A stretch of DNA of 64,000 nucleotides from Labrys monachus. Its GTDB lineage: Bacteria; Pseudomonadota; Alphaproteobacteria; Rhizobiales; Labraceae. The stretch is taken from NCBI RefSeq assembly GCF_030814655.1, contig NZ_JAUSVK010000001.1:6703001-6767000 (forward strand), read 5' to 3'. Below, piece after piece: positions 43,794 to 53,008 of this stretch. The notes below the pieces were generated by a model. It saw only the letters and a program-made list of their open reading frames with translations. It had not been told where the DNA came from and searched no databases. Within the stretch, counting starts at the first letter, position 1. Each line of letters begins with the position of its first letter. The position numbers were made by a program, and so were the translations under genes.

Positions 43794-43862
43794 GGCGGGA
43801 GGGCGCACACCGTGAAAACCCACGATATCGCCGGGCTCTCGGCGCCTTTGCGCCCTCCCGCC
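43794..43862. terminator. Long hairpin after the MFS exporter gene; possible terminator
   Basis: GGCGGGAGGGCGCA (43794-43807) pairs perfectly with TGCGCCCTCCCGCC (43849-43862) over 14 bp. A 41-nt loop holds 'CCACGATATCG' and smaller GC-rich hairpins. No T-tract follows, so it may be a Rho-dependent or structural element. The rest of the 434-bp gap to the RND gene (to 44122) shows no gene; an AT-richer stretch near 44051-44070 could hold the RND promoter. Confidence 0.45.
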
Positions 43863-44122
43863 GCCCCGGGATGCCATGGTCGTGCCCGGTAAAGCGCCAC
43901 CTTCTGCAATTCATGACTGCATTCTTCGCCCCGTAAACGCAAAGATAGGCGCGGGCGGCAGGGCCTCACGAGGGTGTGAATCCAACAATACTGCAGACTG
44001 TGCCATGGGAGAGCCGGCTTCGGTTCCTTGCGGCCGGCGGCGCCGGAGCCTGGTTTATTTGTTGATTTGTTCGATCGTCCTCAGCGGGACGATGGCTACG
44101 TTTGGAATCAGGCGTCGATTTA

Positions 44123-47100
44123 ATGATTGCTCTCGTCCGCATCGCCCTCAGCCGGCCCTACACATTCATTGTGCTGGCGCTGCTGATTCTCATCATCGGG
44201 CCGCTGGCGGCGCTGCGGACGCCGACGGACATCTTTCCCGACATCCGCATCCCCGTCATCAGCGTGATCTGGCAATATACCGGCCTGCCGCCCGACCAGA
44301 TGTCCGGGCGTATCTCCACCCCATTCCAGCGTACGCTGACGACCACCGTCAACGACATCCAGCATATCGAGGCCACCTCCTATAACGGCTTCGGCATCAT
44401 CAAGATCTTCTTCCAGCCGAACGTCGACATCCGCACCGCCAATGCGCAGGTCACCGCCGTGGCACAGACCGTGCTGAAGCAGATGCCGCCAGGGGCGACG
44501 CCGCCGCTGATCCTGAACTACAACGCCTCGACGGTGCCGATCATCCAGGTCGCCCTGTCCGGACAGGGGCTGACGGAACAGGCGCTGGCCGATCTCGGCC
44601 TGCAGACGGTGCGCACGCCGCTGGTGACGGTGCCGGGCGCCGCCATCCCCTATCCGTTCGGCGGCAAGACGCGCCAGGTGCAGATCGACCTCAATTCCAA
44701 TGCGCTGCAGGCGCGCGGCCTGTCGGGGCAGGACGTCGCCAATGCGCTCGCCGCGCAGAACCTGATCACGCCGGTGGGAACCGAGAAGATCGGCGCCTAT
44801 GAATATGCGGTGCAGCTCAACGACGCGCCCTCCTCGCTGGCCGATCTCGCCGAACTGCCGATCAAGTCGGTCAACGGCGCGCTCGTCTACATCAAGGACG
44901 TCGCCACCGTCCGCGACGGCAATCCGCCCCAGACCAACATCGTCCATGTCGACGGCACGCGCTCGGTCCTGCTGCAGGTGCTCAAGAACGGTGCGGTGTC
45001 GACCCTGGCGATCATCCAGGGCATCAAGGACCAGCTCGCCTTGCTCAAGCCGGCCCTGCCGTCCAACCTGCAGATCTCGCTCCTCGGCGACCAGTCGCTC
45101 TTCGTGCGCGGCGCCATCACCGGCGTGGCGCGCGAAGGGGTCATCGCGGCAGCGCTGACCAGCCTGATGATCCTGCTCTTCCTCGGGTCCTGGCGCTCCA
45201 CCGTCATCATCGCCGCCTCCATCCCGCTCGCCATCCTCGGCTCGGTGATCGCGCTGTCGGCGATCGGGGAGACGCTGAACATCATGACGCTGGGCGGGCT
45301 GGCGCTTGCCGTCGGCATCCTCGTCGACGACGCCACCGTCACGATCGAGAACATCAACTGGCATCTCGAACACGGCAAGGACGTCCGGACGGCGATCCTC
45401 GACGGCGCGGCGCAGATCGTCACGCCGGCCTTCGTGTCGCTGCTCTGCATCTGCATCGTGTTCGTGCCGATGTTCTTCCTCGACGGCATCGCCCGCTTCC
45501 TCTTCGTGCCCATGGCCGAAGCGGTGATGTTCGCGATGGTGTCCTCCTTCATCCTGTCGCGCACCTTCGTGCCGACGCTGGCGAACTATCTGCTCAAGCC
45601 GCATGCCGACCATGCCGCGCATGGCAAGCCGCGCACGCGCAATCCGCTGGTGCTGCTCCAGCGCGGCTTCGAGGCGGTGTTCGAGCGCATCCGCCACGGC
45701 TATCACGGCCTGCTCGAACTGGCGCTCGGCCGCCGGGCGATCTTCGTCACCGGCTTCATGGCCTTCGTCCTGGCCTCGTTCCTGCTGACACCCTATCTCG
45801 GGCGGAATTTCTTCCCCGCCGTCGACACCGGGCAGATCCTGATGCATGCCCGCCTCCGGGTGGGCACGCGGATCGAGGAGAGCGCCAACCAGTTCGCCGC
45901 TATCGAGAAGGCCATCCGCGGCCTCATCCCGCCGGACCAGCTCAGCACGATGGTCGACAATATCGGCATGCCGGTCAGCGGCATCAACCTGACCTACAAC
46001 AACACCGGCGTGATGGGCTCCCAGGACGGCGACGTCCAGATCAAGCTGGCGGAAGACCATCGCCCGACCGAGGACTATGTCCGCAAGCTGCGCGAGGAGC
46101 TGCCGGGCCGCTTCCCCGGCGTGGCCTTCTCCTTCCTGCCGGCGGACATCATCAGCCAGATCCTCAATTTCGGCGCGCCGGCGCCGATCGACGTGCAGGT
46201 GCGCGGCGGCAATCTGGGGGCGAACTTCAAATATGCCGATCTCGTCCTGGACCGCCTGCGCCACATCCCCGGCATCGCCGATGCCCGCATCCAGGAATCG
46301 CAGTCCAACCCGACGCTGAACGTCGACGTCGACCGCGCCCAGGCGCAATATATCGGCCTCACCGAGAAGGACGTCACCAACAGCCTGGTGGTCGATCTCG
46401 CCGGCTCGAGCCAGGTCTCGCCGACCTACTGGCTCAATCCGAAGAACGGCGTCTCCTATCCGATCGTGATGCAGACGCCGCAATATCAGATCGATACGCT
46501 CAGCGAGCTGCAGACGCTCCCGGTCACGGCGACGGGAGCGACATCGCTTCCGCTGCTCGGCGGCGTCGCCAGGATCCAGCGCACCGTGAGCAATGCCGTC
46601 GTCTCGCAATACAACATCGTGCCGATGGTGCAGATCTACGCCACCACGCAGGGCCGCGATCTCGGCGCGGTTGCGACGGATATCGACAAGGTGCTCGCCG
46701 ACACCGCCGGCCAGGTGCCGAAGGGCAGCGCGGTCGTCCTGCTCGGCCAGGTGCAGACGATGAACAGCGCCTTCGCCGGCCTGCTCTTCGGCCTGCTCGG
46801 CGCCATCTTGCTGATCTACCTCTTGATCGTGGTGAATTTCCAGTCTTGGTCCGACCCCTTCGTCATCGTCTCGGCGCTGCCGGCGGGCCTTGCCGGCATC
46901 GTCTGGATGCTGTTCGTCACGCGCACGCCGATGTCGGTCCCGGCCCTGACCGGGGCGATCATGTGCATGGGGGTGGCGACCGCCAACGCCGTGCTCGTGA
47001 TCAGCTTCGCCCGGGAGCGCCTGGCCGAACTCGGCGACCCCATCGCCGCGGCGCTCGAAGCCGGCTTCGTGCGCTTCCGTCCGGTCTGCATGACCGCACT

Positions 47101-47305
47101 CGCGATGGTGATCGGCATGGCGCCGATGGCCCTCGGCCTCGGCGAGGGCGGCGAGCAGAACGCGCCGCTCGGGCGCGCCGTGGTCGGCGGCCTCATCTTT
47201 GCAACCGTGGCGACGCTGGTCTTCGTGCCCGTCGTCTTCAGCCTCGTCCACAAGCGCCAGGCCGGATCGGCTGCCGCGCGCCCGGAGACCCTGCAGCATG
47301 TCTGA
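44123..47305 (+). CDS. RND-type efflux pump inner-membrane permease
   Basis: 1060 residues with twelve membrane helices and two large periplasmic loops. Helix 4 carries the proton-relay aspartates in 'LAVGILVDDATVTIENIN'. 'TPTDIFPDIRIPVISVIWQY' and 'FQRTLTTTVNDIQHIEATS' are typical of AcrB/CusA-superfamily members. It exports hydrophobic compounds together with an adaptor and an outer-membrane channel. The ATG at 44123 gives the usual N-terminus; its ribosome-binding site is weak. It overlaps the adaptor gene by 8 bp; no outer-membrane factor gene is adjacent. Confidence 0.93.
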   Translation: MIALVRIALSRPYTFIVLALLILIIGPLAALRTPTDIFPDIRIPVISVIWQYTGLPPDQMSGRISTPFQRTLTTTVNDIQHIEATSYNGFGIIKIFFQPNVDIRTANAQVTAVAQTVLKQMPPGATPPLILNYNASTVPIIQVALSGQGLTEQALADLGLQTVRTPLVTVPGAAIPYPFGGKTRQVQIDLNSNALQARGLSGQDVANALAAQNLITPVGTEKIGAYEYAVQLNDAPSSLADLAELPIKSVNGALVYIKDVATVRDGNPPQTNIVHVDGTRSVLLQVLKNGAVSTLAIIQGIKDQLALLKPALPSNLQISLLGDQSLFVRGAITGVAREGVIAAALTSLMILLFLGSWRSTVIIAASIPLAILGSVIALSAIGETLNIMTLGGLALAVGILVDDATVTIENINWHLEHGKDVRTAILDGAAQIVTPAFVSLLCICIVFVPMFFLDGIARFLFVPMAEAVMFAMVSSFILSRTFVPTLANYLLKPHADHAAHGKPRTRNPLVLLQRGFEAVFERIRHGYHGLLELALGRRAIFVTGFMAFVLASFLLTPYLGRNFFPAVDTGQILMHARLRVGTRIEESANQFAAIEKAIRGLIPPDQLSTMVDNIGMPVSGINLTYNNTGVMGSQDGDVQIKLAEDHRPTEDYVRKLREELPGRFPGVAFSFLPADIISQILNFGAPAPIDVQVRGGNLGANFKYADLVLDRLRHIPGIADARIQESQSNPTLNVDVDRAQAQYIGLTEKDVTNSLVVDLAGSSQVSPTYWLNPKNGVSYPIVMQTPQYQIDTLSELQTLPVTATGATSLPLLGGVARIQRTVSNAVVSQYNIVPMVQIYATTQGRDLGAVATDIDKVLADTAGQVPKGSAVVLLGQVQTMNSAFAGLLFGLLGAILLIYLLIVVNFQSWSDPFVIVSALPAGLAGIVWMLFVTRTPMSVPALTGAIMCMGVATANAVLVISFARERLAELGDPIAAALEAGFVRFRPVCMTALAMVIGMAPMALGLGEGGEQNAPLGRAVVGGLIFATVATLVFVPVVFSLVHKRQAGSAAARPETLQHV

Positions 47306-48551
47306 GCCCGCTACCGCTCGAAAACCGGATACCGAGGTGGAACCCGAAGCCGCTCCCGCGGCGCCGATGCCGGCAGCCGTTCCGCGCCGCTCCCATGGAA
47401 AGCTCGGCATTTTCGGGGTCGTCTTCGTGGCCGGCGCCGCGATGCTGGTCTATACCGGCATCGATGCCCGCCACAGGAGCAATGCCGAACTGACGCAATG
47501 GACCGAGGCGCAGGCGGTTCCCACCGTCACGCTGGTCACGCTGAATTCGCAGCCGGGCGTCGTCAGCCTCAACCTGCCGGGCCGTCTCCAGGCCAACAAC
47601 AGCGCGCCGATCTTTGCGCGCGTCAGCGGCTATGTGAAGGACTGGAAGGTCGACATCGGCGCCGCGGTCAAGGCCGGGGAGACGCTGGCCGACATCGAGG
47701 CGCCGGACCAGGACCAGCAATTGCTGCAGGCCAAGGCCGACCTCGCCAACGCCAAGGCGGCGGAAGTCCTCGCCGATCTCACCCTCAAGCGCGAACGGCC
47801 GCTGCTCGCCTCCAACACCGTCGCGCAGCAGGAGATCGACCAGCGCGTGGCCGATCTCGCCAGCAAGCAGGCGGCGGTGAATTCCGGTGCGGCGAACGTC
47901 CAGCGCCTCGAGGTGCTTTCGGCCTACAAGACCGTCACCGCCCCATTCGACGGCCTGATCACCGAGCGCAACACCGATGTCGGCAACCTCATCGCGGCCG
48001 GCTCGAATGCCGGGCGGCCGATGTTCGTGGTCTCCGACGTGCGCACGCTGCGCGCCTATGTCAACGTGCCGCAGAACTACGCGCCGGCGGTGAAGATCGG
48101 GTCGAAGACCCTGGTCTCCGTGCCCGAATATCCGGGCCGCACCTTTGCGGCCAAGGTCGTCGCCTCCGCCCGTTCGGTCGACATGTCCTCGGGCACGACG
48201 CAGATGCAGCTGGCGGTGGACAACAGCAAGGGCGAGCTGATGCCGGGCGCCTACGCCAATGTGAAGGTGGACCTGTCCGGCGTCGCCGGCACTTTCCGCA
48301 TTCCCGTCAGCGCGCTCGTCTTCGACGAAAAGGGGCTGCGGGTCGCGACCGTCGGGCCGGACAGCCGCGTGGCGTTCAAGGCCGTGACGATCGCGCGCGA
48401 TCTCGGCAGCGAGATCGAGCTCGGCTCCGGCGTCCAGGCCGGCGACCGGGTCATCGCGGCGCCGCCGGACGGCCTGGCCGAGGGAGACCCGGTCCATGTC
48501 GGCGGAGCGGACCCGGGCTCCCCGGCGCCGAAGGTCGCCTCCGCGCAATAG
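47298..48551 (+). CDS. RND efflux periplasmic adaptor (MFP family)
   Basis: 417 residues. A short proline/alanine-rich cytoplasmic N-terminus is followed by one membrane anchor (about 35-57), then a lipoyl/barrel-sandwich half ('GYVKDWKVDIGAAVKAGETLADIEAPDQDQ'), an alpha-hairpin and the second half ('VTAPFDGLITERNTDVGNLI'). The beta-barrel and membrane-proximal domains come last. It bridges the permease to an outer-membrane channel. Gene order is permease first, the reverse of the common adaptor-permease order. Confidence 0.92.
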   Translation: MSEPATARKPDTEVEPEAAPAAPMPAAVPRRSHGKLGIFGVVFVAGAAMLVYTGIDARHRSNAELTQWTEAQAVPTVTLVTLNSQPGVVSLNLPGRLQANNSAPIFARVSGYVKDWKVDIGAAVKAGETLADIEAPDQDQQLLQAKADLANAKAAEVLADLTLKRERPLLASNTVAQQEIDQRVADLASKQAAVNSGAANVQRLEVLSAYKTVTAPFDGLITERNTDVGNLIAAGSNAGRPMFVVSDVRTLRAYVNVPQNYAPAVKIGSKTLVSVPEYPGRTFAAKVVASARSVDMSSGTTQMQLAVDNSKGELMPGAYANVKVDLSGVAGTFRIPVSALVFDEKGLRVATVGPDSRVAFKAVTIARDLGSEIELGSGVQAGDRVIAAPPDGLAEGDPVHVGGADPGSPAPKVASAQ

Positions 48552-48622
48552 AGGGAGCGCTATCGCGCCAGTGTGACCGGGCCCGGCCGATCAATGATTG
48601 ACAGGTCCCCTCTCTTTGGAAA

Positions 48623-48641
48623 GACTCAAAGAAAAAGAGTC
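48623..48641. promoter_or_regulatory. Inverted repeat upstream of the RHH gene; possible operator
   Basis: GACTC (48623-48627) and GAGTC (48637-48641) flank an A-rich 9-bp spacer, 18 bp before the RHH protein start. Its position fits autoregulation by a ribbon-helix-helix protein, but the repeat is short and this is inference. Confidence 0.35.
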
Positions 48642-48658
48642 ATCCCGGGAGAAACGCC

Positions 48659-48973
48659 ATGTGCCACCTGTTCGCCTCCCAGCCGCCCGAGACCTATGAG
48701 ACGCATACGCGCTCGGTGAGGATCGGCGGCCATTCCACCTCGATAAGGCTCGAAGCGGTCTATTGGGACATCCTCGAGGAGCTTGCCGCCCACCAGAACA
48801 TGTCGCTCGGCCGTTTCGTGACGCGGCTGCACGACGAGGTGCTGGACCTGCACGGCAACGTGCATAATTTCACCTCGCTGCTGCGCTGCTGCTGCCTGAA
48901 ATACGTCGTCGAGCTGCGCCCCGCCGGGCAAGGCACGACGGCGCCTCCCTTCGGGCTGGTCGCCGCGGAGTGA
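48659..48973 (+). CDS. Ribbon-helix-helix domain protein
   Basis: 104 residues. 'SVRIGGHSTSIRLEAVYWDILEELAAHQNMSLGRFVTRLHDE' (about 20-60) fits the RHH_4 family of DNA-binding proteins common in alphaproteobacteria. Three successive cysteines ('LLRCCCLKYV', near 80) stand where the family usually has small hydrophobic residues. Targets are unknown. GGGAG precedes the start. It is an isolated gene between the RND operon and the GMC cluster. Confidence 0.8.
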   Translation: MCHLFASQPPETYETHTRSVRIGGHSTSIRLEAVYWDILEELAAHQNMSLGRFVTRLHDEVLDLHGNVHNFTSLLRCCCLKYVVELRPAGQGTTAPPFGLVAAE

Positions 48974-49066
48974 CGAGGGCGAATATTCGTCACGTACTGC
49001 AATAATACTACCCCGCCTGTTCCCGCGGCTCCTACCTTCGCCATGTTCTGAAACGGCAGGTTGGCG

Positions 49067-49462
49067 ATGGCGTTGGGCGTTTGGTGGCGAGGGGCGGCTT
49101 GGGCATCGCTCTGCGTGGCGATGGGAACGATACCGGCGCGGGCCGCCGACGATCTGGCCGCGGCCCAGAAGCAGTTCCAGACCAGTTGCGGAACCTGCCA
49201 TGTCGTCGACCCGAAGGGCGGTCCCAGGCAGGGCCCCAACCTCGCCGGCGTCTACGGGCGCAAGGCCGGCACCTATCCGGGCTATAAATATTCGGCTGCG
49301 CTCGCCGATGCCGGCTTCGTCTGGGACGCGGACAAGCTCGACCAGTGGATCGCCAACGCCCAGAAGTTCCGGCCTGGCTCGGTGATGCCTTACCGCCAGG
49401 CCGATCCTGCCAAGCGCAAGCTCGTCATCTTCTATCTGAAATCGCTCGGCGCAACGCAATAG
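49067..49462 (+). CDS. Class I c-type cytochrome
   Basis: 131 residues. A signal peptide ending near 'IPARAADD' is followed by the haem motif 'CGTCH' and the axial Met in 'GSVMPYRQ'. 'GPNLAGVYGRKAGTYPGYKYS' is typical of cytochrome c2-like proteins. It is periplasmic. It is first in a tight run with a VOC protein, a Tat-exported small subunit and a GMC oxidoreductase and is the likely electron acceptor of that enzyme. A TTG at 49061 is an alternative start. Confidence 0.92.
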   Translation: MALGVWWRGAAWASLCVAMGTIPARAADDLAAAQKQFQTSCGTCHVVDPKGGPRQGPNLAGVYGRKAGTYPGYKYSAALADAGFVWDADKLDQWIANAQKFRPGSVMPYRQADPAKRKLVIFYLKSLGATQ

Positions 49463-49472
49463 GGGGCAGGCC

Positions 49473-49865
49473 ATGGGCATGATCCACAGCATGATCCGGG
49501 TTCTCGACGAGACGCGCTCGGTGGAGTTCTACCGGGGCGCCTTCGGCTTCGACATCGCCGACCGCTACGATTTCGGCAGCTTCGTCCTCGTCTATCTCAG
49601 CAATGGCGAGAGCGGCTTCGAGCTGGAGCTGACGGTCAACAAGGGGCGCACCGAGCCCTATGCGCTCGGCGACGGCTACGGCCACCTCGCCGTCTCGGTC
49701 GAGAATCTGGAGGCCGCCCACGGCCATATGGCGGCCCTCGGCGCTTCGCCGGGCGACATCCGCACCCTGTCCCTGCCCGGCGGCGGCGAGGCGCGGTTCT
49801 TCTTCGTGCAGGATCCGGACGGCTACAAGATCGAGGTCCTGCAGCGGGGCGGGCGCTACAAATAG
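49473..49865 (+). CDS. VOC/glyoxalase I-like protein
   Basis: 130 residues with two beta-alpha-beta-beta-beta modules ('MIRVLDETRSVEFYRGAFGF' and 'YGHLAVSVENLEAAHGHMAALG', then 'FFVQDPDGYKIEVLQRGGR'). It resembles lactoylglutathione lyase. It starts 10 bp after the cytochrome gene, inside the GMC cluster, so it may detoxify or process a carbonyl product; the substrate is unknown. Confidence 0.88.
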   Translation: MGMIHSMIRVLDETRSVEFYRGAFGFDIADRYDFGSFVLVYLSNGESGFELELTVNKGRTEPYALGDGYGHLAVSVENLEAAHGHMAALGASPGDIRTLSLPGGGEARFFFVQDPDGYKIEVLQRGGRYK

Positions 49866-49903
49866 AGACGCCAAGACAAACAAGGACGTCGAGGGAGGAC
49901 ATC

Positions 49904-50452
49904 ATGAAGGAAGACCGCCAGGGTCCGCACAAGGGCCCGCATCTGTCGCGCCGGCATTTCATGGCATCCGCCGCCGCGGGCGTCGCCGTCGTCGTCATCG
50001 GCGACGCGCTCTACTGCCCGAGCGAGGCCTGGGCGCTGGAGGCGACGTCGCTCAAGCCGGAAACCGTGCAGACCCTGATCAAGCTGTCGCGCGACCTCTA
50101 TCCGCATGACCGGCTGGGCGACCGCTATTATGCCGTCGCCGTCAAGGATTTCGACGCGAAGGCCGCCCAGGACCCGGCTGCCAAGGCCCTGTTCGAGAAT
50201 GGCGTGGTCATGCTGGACGGGCTCGCCGCCACCGCCCAGGCCTCGCGCTATGTCGATATCGGCTGGGAAGCCGACCGGGTGGCCCTGCTGCGCGGGATCG
50301 AGGCGACGCCCTTCTTCGGGGCGGTGCGCTCCGGCCTCGTCGTCAGCCTCTACAACCAGAAGGATGTCTGGTCGCTGTTCGGCTACGAGGGCTCCTCGGC
50401 CGACAAGGGCGGCTACATCAATCGCGGCTTCTCCGACATCGACTGGCTCTGA
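49904..50452 (+). CDS. Tat-exported small subunit of a GMC dehydrogenase (gluconate 2-dehydrogenase subunit 3-like)
   Basis: 182 residues. A twin-arginine signal ('HLSRRHFMASAAAGVAVVVIG', about 14-35) precedes a helical domain ('TLIKLSRDLYPHDRLGDRYY', 'GYINRGFSDIDWL'), as in the small subunits that escort GMC flavoproteins across the inner membrane. It precedes the GMC gene by about 100 bp. GGGAGG lies before the ATG. Confidence 0.87.
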   Translation: MKEDRQGPHKGPHLSRRHFMASAAAGVAVVVIGDALYCPSEAWALEATSLKPETVQTLIKLSRDLYPHDRLGDRYYAVAVKDFDAKAAQDPAAKALFENGVVMLDGLAATAQASRYVDIGWEADRVALLRGIEATPFFGAVRSGLVVSLYNQKDVWSLFGYEGSSADKGGYINRGFSDIDWL

Positions 50453-50554
50453 CGGCAGCGCCGACGGCGGACCGCTCCTTCATCCCCCTTCAATCCTGCC
50501 CGTACGGGCGCTGCGCGCCGCGTCGGGACCAGGCCTTCTTCAGGAAACGGAACC

Positions 50555-52126
50555 ATGGCTGCTCCTTTTGACCTCAATGACGGCTCCGTCGTCGTGATCG
50601 TGGGCTCCGGCGCCGGCGGCGGCACGCTCGGGACCGAACTCGCCCTCAAGGGCGTCAAGACGGTGATCCTGGAAGCGGGATCGCGCTTCGAGATCGAAGA
50701 TTTCGTCAATGACGAGTGGGACAGCTTCGCCCAGCTCGCCTGGAAGGACCAGCGCACCACCTCCGGATCGTGGCGGGTGCACAAGGACTTTCCCAATTTG
50801 CCGGCCTGGATCGTCAAGGCCGTGGGCGGCTCCACCGTGCATTGGGCCGGCGCCTCGCTGCGCTTCCAGGAGCATGAATTCAAGATCCGCTCGACCTATG
50901 GCGACCTGCCGGGCGCCAACCTGCTCGACTGGCCGATCACGCTCGCCGAGATGGAGCCCTATTACGCCAAGGCCGAGGACAAGATGGGGGTGACCCGCAC
51001 CAACGGCATCCCGGGCCTGCCCGGCAACAACAATTTCAAGGTGCTGGAGGCCGGGGCGAAGAAGATCGGCTACAAGGAGGTCAGCACCGGGCGCATGGCG
51101 ATCAACAGCCAGCCGCGCGACGGCCGGGGCTCCTGCCAGCAGATCGGCTTCTGCTTCCAGGGCTGCAAGTCGGGCGCCAAATGGTCGACGCTCTATGCCG
51201 AGATCCCGAAGGGCGAGGCGACCGGCAATCTGGAAGTCCGGCCCGACTGCCACGTCGTCAAGATCGAGCACGACGCGTCCGGCAAGGTGACCGGCGTCGT
51301 CTATGCCGACAAGGACGGCAAGATGCAGCGCCAGAAGGCGCGGGTCGTCGCCGTCGCCGGCAATTCGATCGAAAGCCCGAGGCTGCTGCTCAATTCCGCC
51401 TCGAACCTGTTCCCGGACGGCCTCGCCAATTCGTCCGGCCAGGTCGGGCGCAACTATATGCGCCACACCACCGGCTCGGTCTATGCCCTGTTCGACAAGC
51501 CGGTGCACATGTATCGCGGTACCACCATGGCCGGCATCGTCCGCGACGAGGCGCGCCACGACCCGTCCCGGGGCTTTGTCGGCGGCTACGAGTTCGAGAC
51601 CATCTCGCTCGGCCTGCCCTTCATGGCGGCCTTCCTCGATCCGGGCGCATGGGGCCGCGAATTCACCTCGGCGATCGACGGCTACGACCACCTGGCAGGC
51701 ATCTGGATCGTCGGCGAGGACATGCCGAGCGAGGACAACCGGATCAGCCTCCATCCGACGGCGAAGGACAAGTTCGGCATCCCCGTCGCCAATGTCAATT
51801 TCGACGACCACGCCAACGACGTCGCCATGCGCGAGCATGCCTACAGGCAGGGCCGCGCGATCTATGACGCGGTCGGCGCGATCCGCACCTTCCCGACGCC
51901 GCCCTATCCCTCGACCCACAATCTCGGCACCAACCGCATGAGCGCCAAGCCCTCGGACGGCGTCGTCAACAAATATGGGCAGACGCACGACATCAAGAAC
52001 CTGTTCGTCTCCGACGGCAGCCAGTTCACCAGCGGCGCCGCGGAAAACCCGACCCTGACCATCGTCGCCCTGGCGATCCGCCAAGCCGAGCATATCCATC
52101 AGAGCCTCGGCAAGGGCGAAATCTGA
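50555..52126 (+). CDS. GMC family FAD-dependent oxidoreductase (large subunit)
   Basis: 523 residues. The FAD loop is 'VVIVGSGAGGGTLGTELALKG', followed by 'KAVGGSTVHWAGASLRF' and the C-terminal active-site region 'PSTHNLGTNRMSAKPSDGVV' and 'VSDGSQFTSGAAENPTLTIVALAIR'. It has no signal peptide and probably rides out with the Tat small subunit. It oxidises a sugar, polyol or alcohol and passes electrons to the cytochrome. Substrate unknown. Confidence 0.92.
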   Translation: MAAPFDLNDGSVVVIVGSGAGGGTLGTELALKGVKTVILEAGSRFEIEDFVNDEWDSFAQLAWKDQRTTSGSWRVHKDFPNLPAWIVKAVGGSTVHWAGASLRFQEHEFKIRSTYGDLPGANLLDWPITLAEMEPYYAKAEDKMGVTRTNGIPGLPGNNNFKVLEAGAKKIGYKEVSTGRMAINSQPRDGRGSCQQIGFCFQGCKSGAKWSTLYAEIPKGEATGNLEVRPDCHVVKIEHDASGKVTGVVYADKDGKMQRQKARVVAVAGNSIESPRLLLNSASNLFPDGLANSSGQVGRNYMRHTTGSVYALFDKPVHMYRGTTMAGIVRDEARHDPSRGFVGGYEFETISLGLPFMAAFLDPGAWGREFTSAIDGYDHLAGIWIVGEDMPSEDNRISLHPTAKDKFGIPVANVNFDDHANDVAMREHAYRQGRAIYDAVGAIRTFPTPPYPSTHNLGTNRMSAKPSDGVVNKYGQTHDIKNLFVSDGSQFTSGAAENPTLTIVALAIRQAEHIHQSLGKGEI

Positions 52127-52146
52127 GCTCCCGGAAGCGCGGACTT

Positions 52147-52411
52147 GGCGTCGCGGCAGGACGGAGAGGCCGCCATCACGCCGCGCGGTGATGGAACGCG
52201 ACGCCAGCCAGCCCTTCTCCCCGCCTGCGGGGAGAAGGTGAGGATGAGGGGCTGCGCAACCAAGATGAGGCAGATGGTTGAGCCCGATCATGATGGCCTG
52301 CCTCGGTGCTGCCCCTCACCTCTATCCTCTCCCCGCCTGCGGGGCGAGGGACTTCGGCGTCGCGGGAGGATGGATAGGCTGCCGTCTCGCCGCGCGGTCA
52401 TGAACGCGGTA
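52147..52411. repeat. Family A dispersed repeat, copy 2, between convergent genes
   Basis: The 367-bp gap holds 'GGCGTCGCGGCAGGACGGAG', 'GCCCTTCTCCCCGCCTGC' with its GGGGAGAAGG partner, 'GATGAGGGGCTGCGCAAC', 'CCTCACCTCTATCCTCTCCC' and a second 'GGCGTCGCGGGAGGATGGAT'. This is the same order of blocks as at 19100-19440. No gene is visible. Confidence 0.8.
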
Positions 52412-52493
52412 TTCCCTGGGGAGAGAACGAAAACATCGAATCGGAAGAAGATCAGCCCGGCTCATGGGGCCGCATCCATGGAGGGGTTGCGGC

Positions 52494-52970
52494 CTACCCC
52501 ACCGGGTTCGGCAGATAGCCGACGAAACCGATGATCTTCCAGCCGCCGCCGATGCGGGTGCACAGATAGAGCGTCTGCCAGTCGATGACATCCGCGCCGC
52601 CGTCGAGCCGGGCGATGCGGCCGGCGAACTTCTTGTGGGCGACGGCGCGCTCGCCGGCGATCTCGATGTCGTGCAGCGTGGTGGCGCGGAACAGCGCCGC
52701 GCGCCGCGGCTCGGTATAGGCGGTGGCGGCGGAGAGGCGGGCCTGGCTCAGCCAGCGGTCGCGATAATCGTCTAGGCGGGGAAAGACCATCCGCCACGCA
52801 TCGGGATCGGCGGAGCGCAGCGCGCTGAGGCCGAAGAAGCCGGGCGCGAGGAAATCCTCCGCGACCGCGTCCCAATCGGCGGCGAGGAAGGCCTCGATGT
52901 CGCGCCGGACCAGCATGTCCCAGAGGGCATGGCGATCGGCATCATCGGGGAAGGGATTGGTGTCGTCCAT
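52494..52970 (-). CDS. NTF2/SnoaL-like protein of unknown function
   Basis: 158 residues with the cone-shaped NTF2-like pattern: 'DIEAFLAADWDAVAEDFLAPGFFG' at the N-terminus and 'VIDWQTLYLCTRIGGGWKIIGFVGYLP' in the last strands. No catalytic residues are recognised. It lies on the same strand as, and 38 bp downstream of, the ABC ATPase gene, so it may be co-transcribed with the transport operon. Confidence 0.75.
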   Translation of the reverse strand: MDDTNPFPDDADRHALWDMLVRRDIEAFLAADWDAVAEDFLAPGFFGLSALRSADPDAWRMVFPRLDDYRDRWLSQARLSAATAYTEPRRAALFRATTLHDIEIAGERAVAHKKFAGRIARLDGGADVIDWQTLYLCTRIGGGWKIIGFVGYLPNPVG

Positions 52971-53008
52971 CGGTCGGGCCTCCCCCGGCGCCGGCAGGCC
53001 GCGGCAGC

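Noticed and set aside
44120-47410. A 1096-codon open frame on the minus strand
   Set aside because: It is the exact antisense of the RND permease and adaptor start; the plus-strand protein has twelve helices and family motifs, the minus-strand one is low-complexity and His/Arg/Asp-rich.
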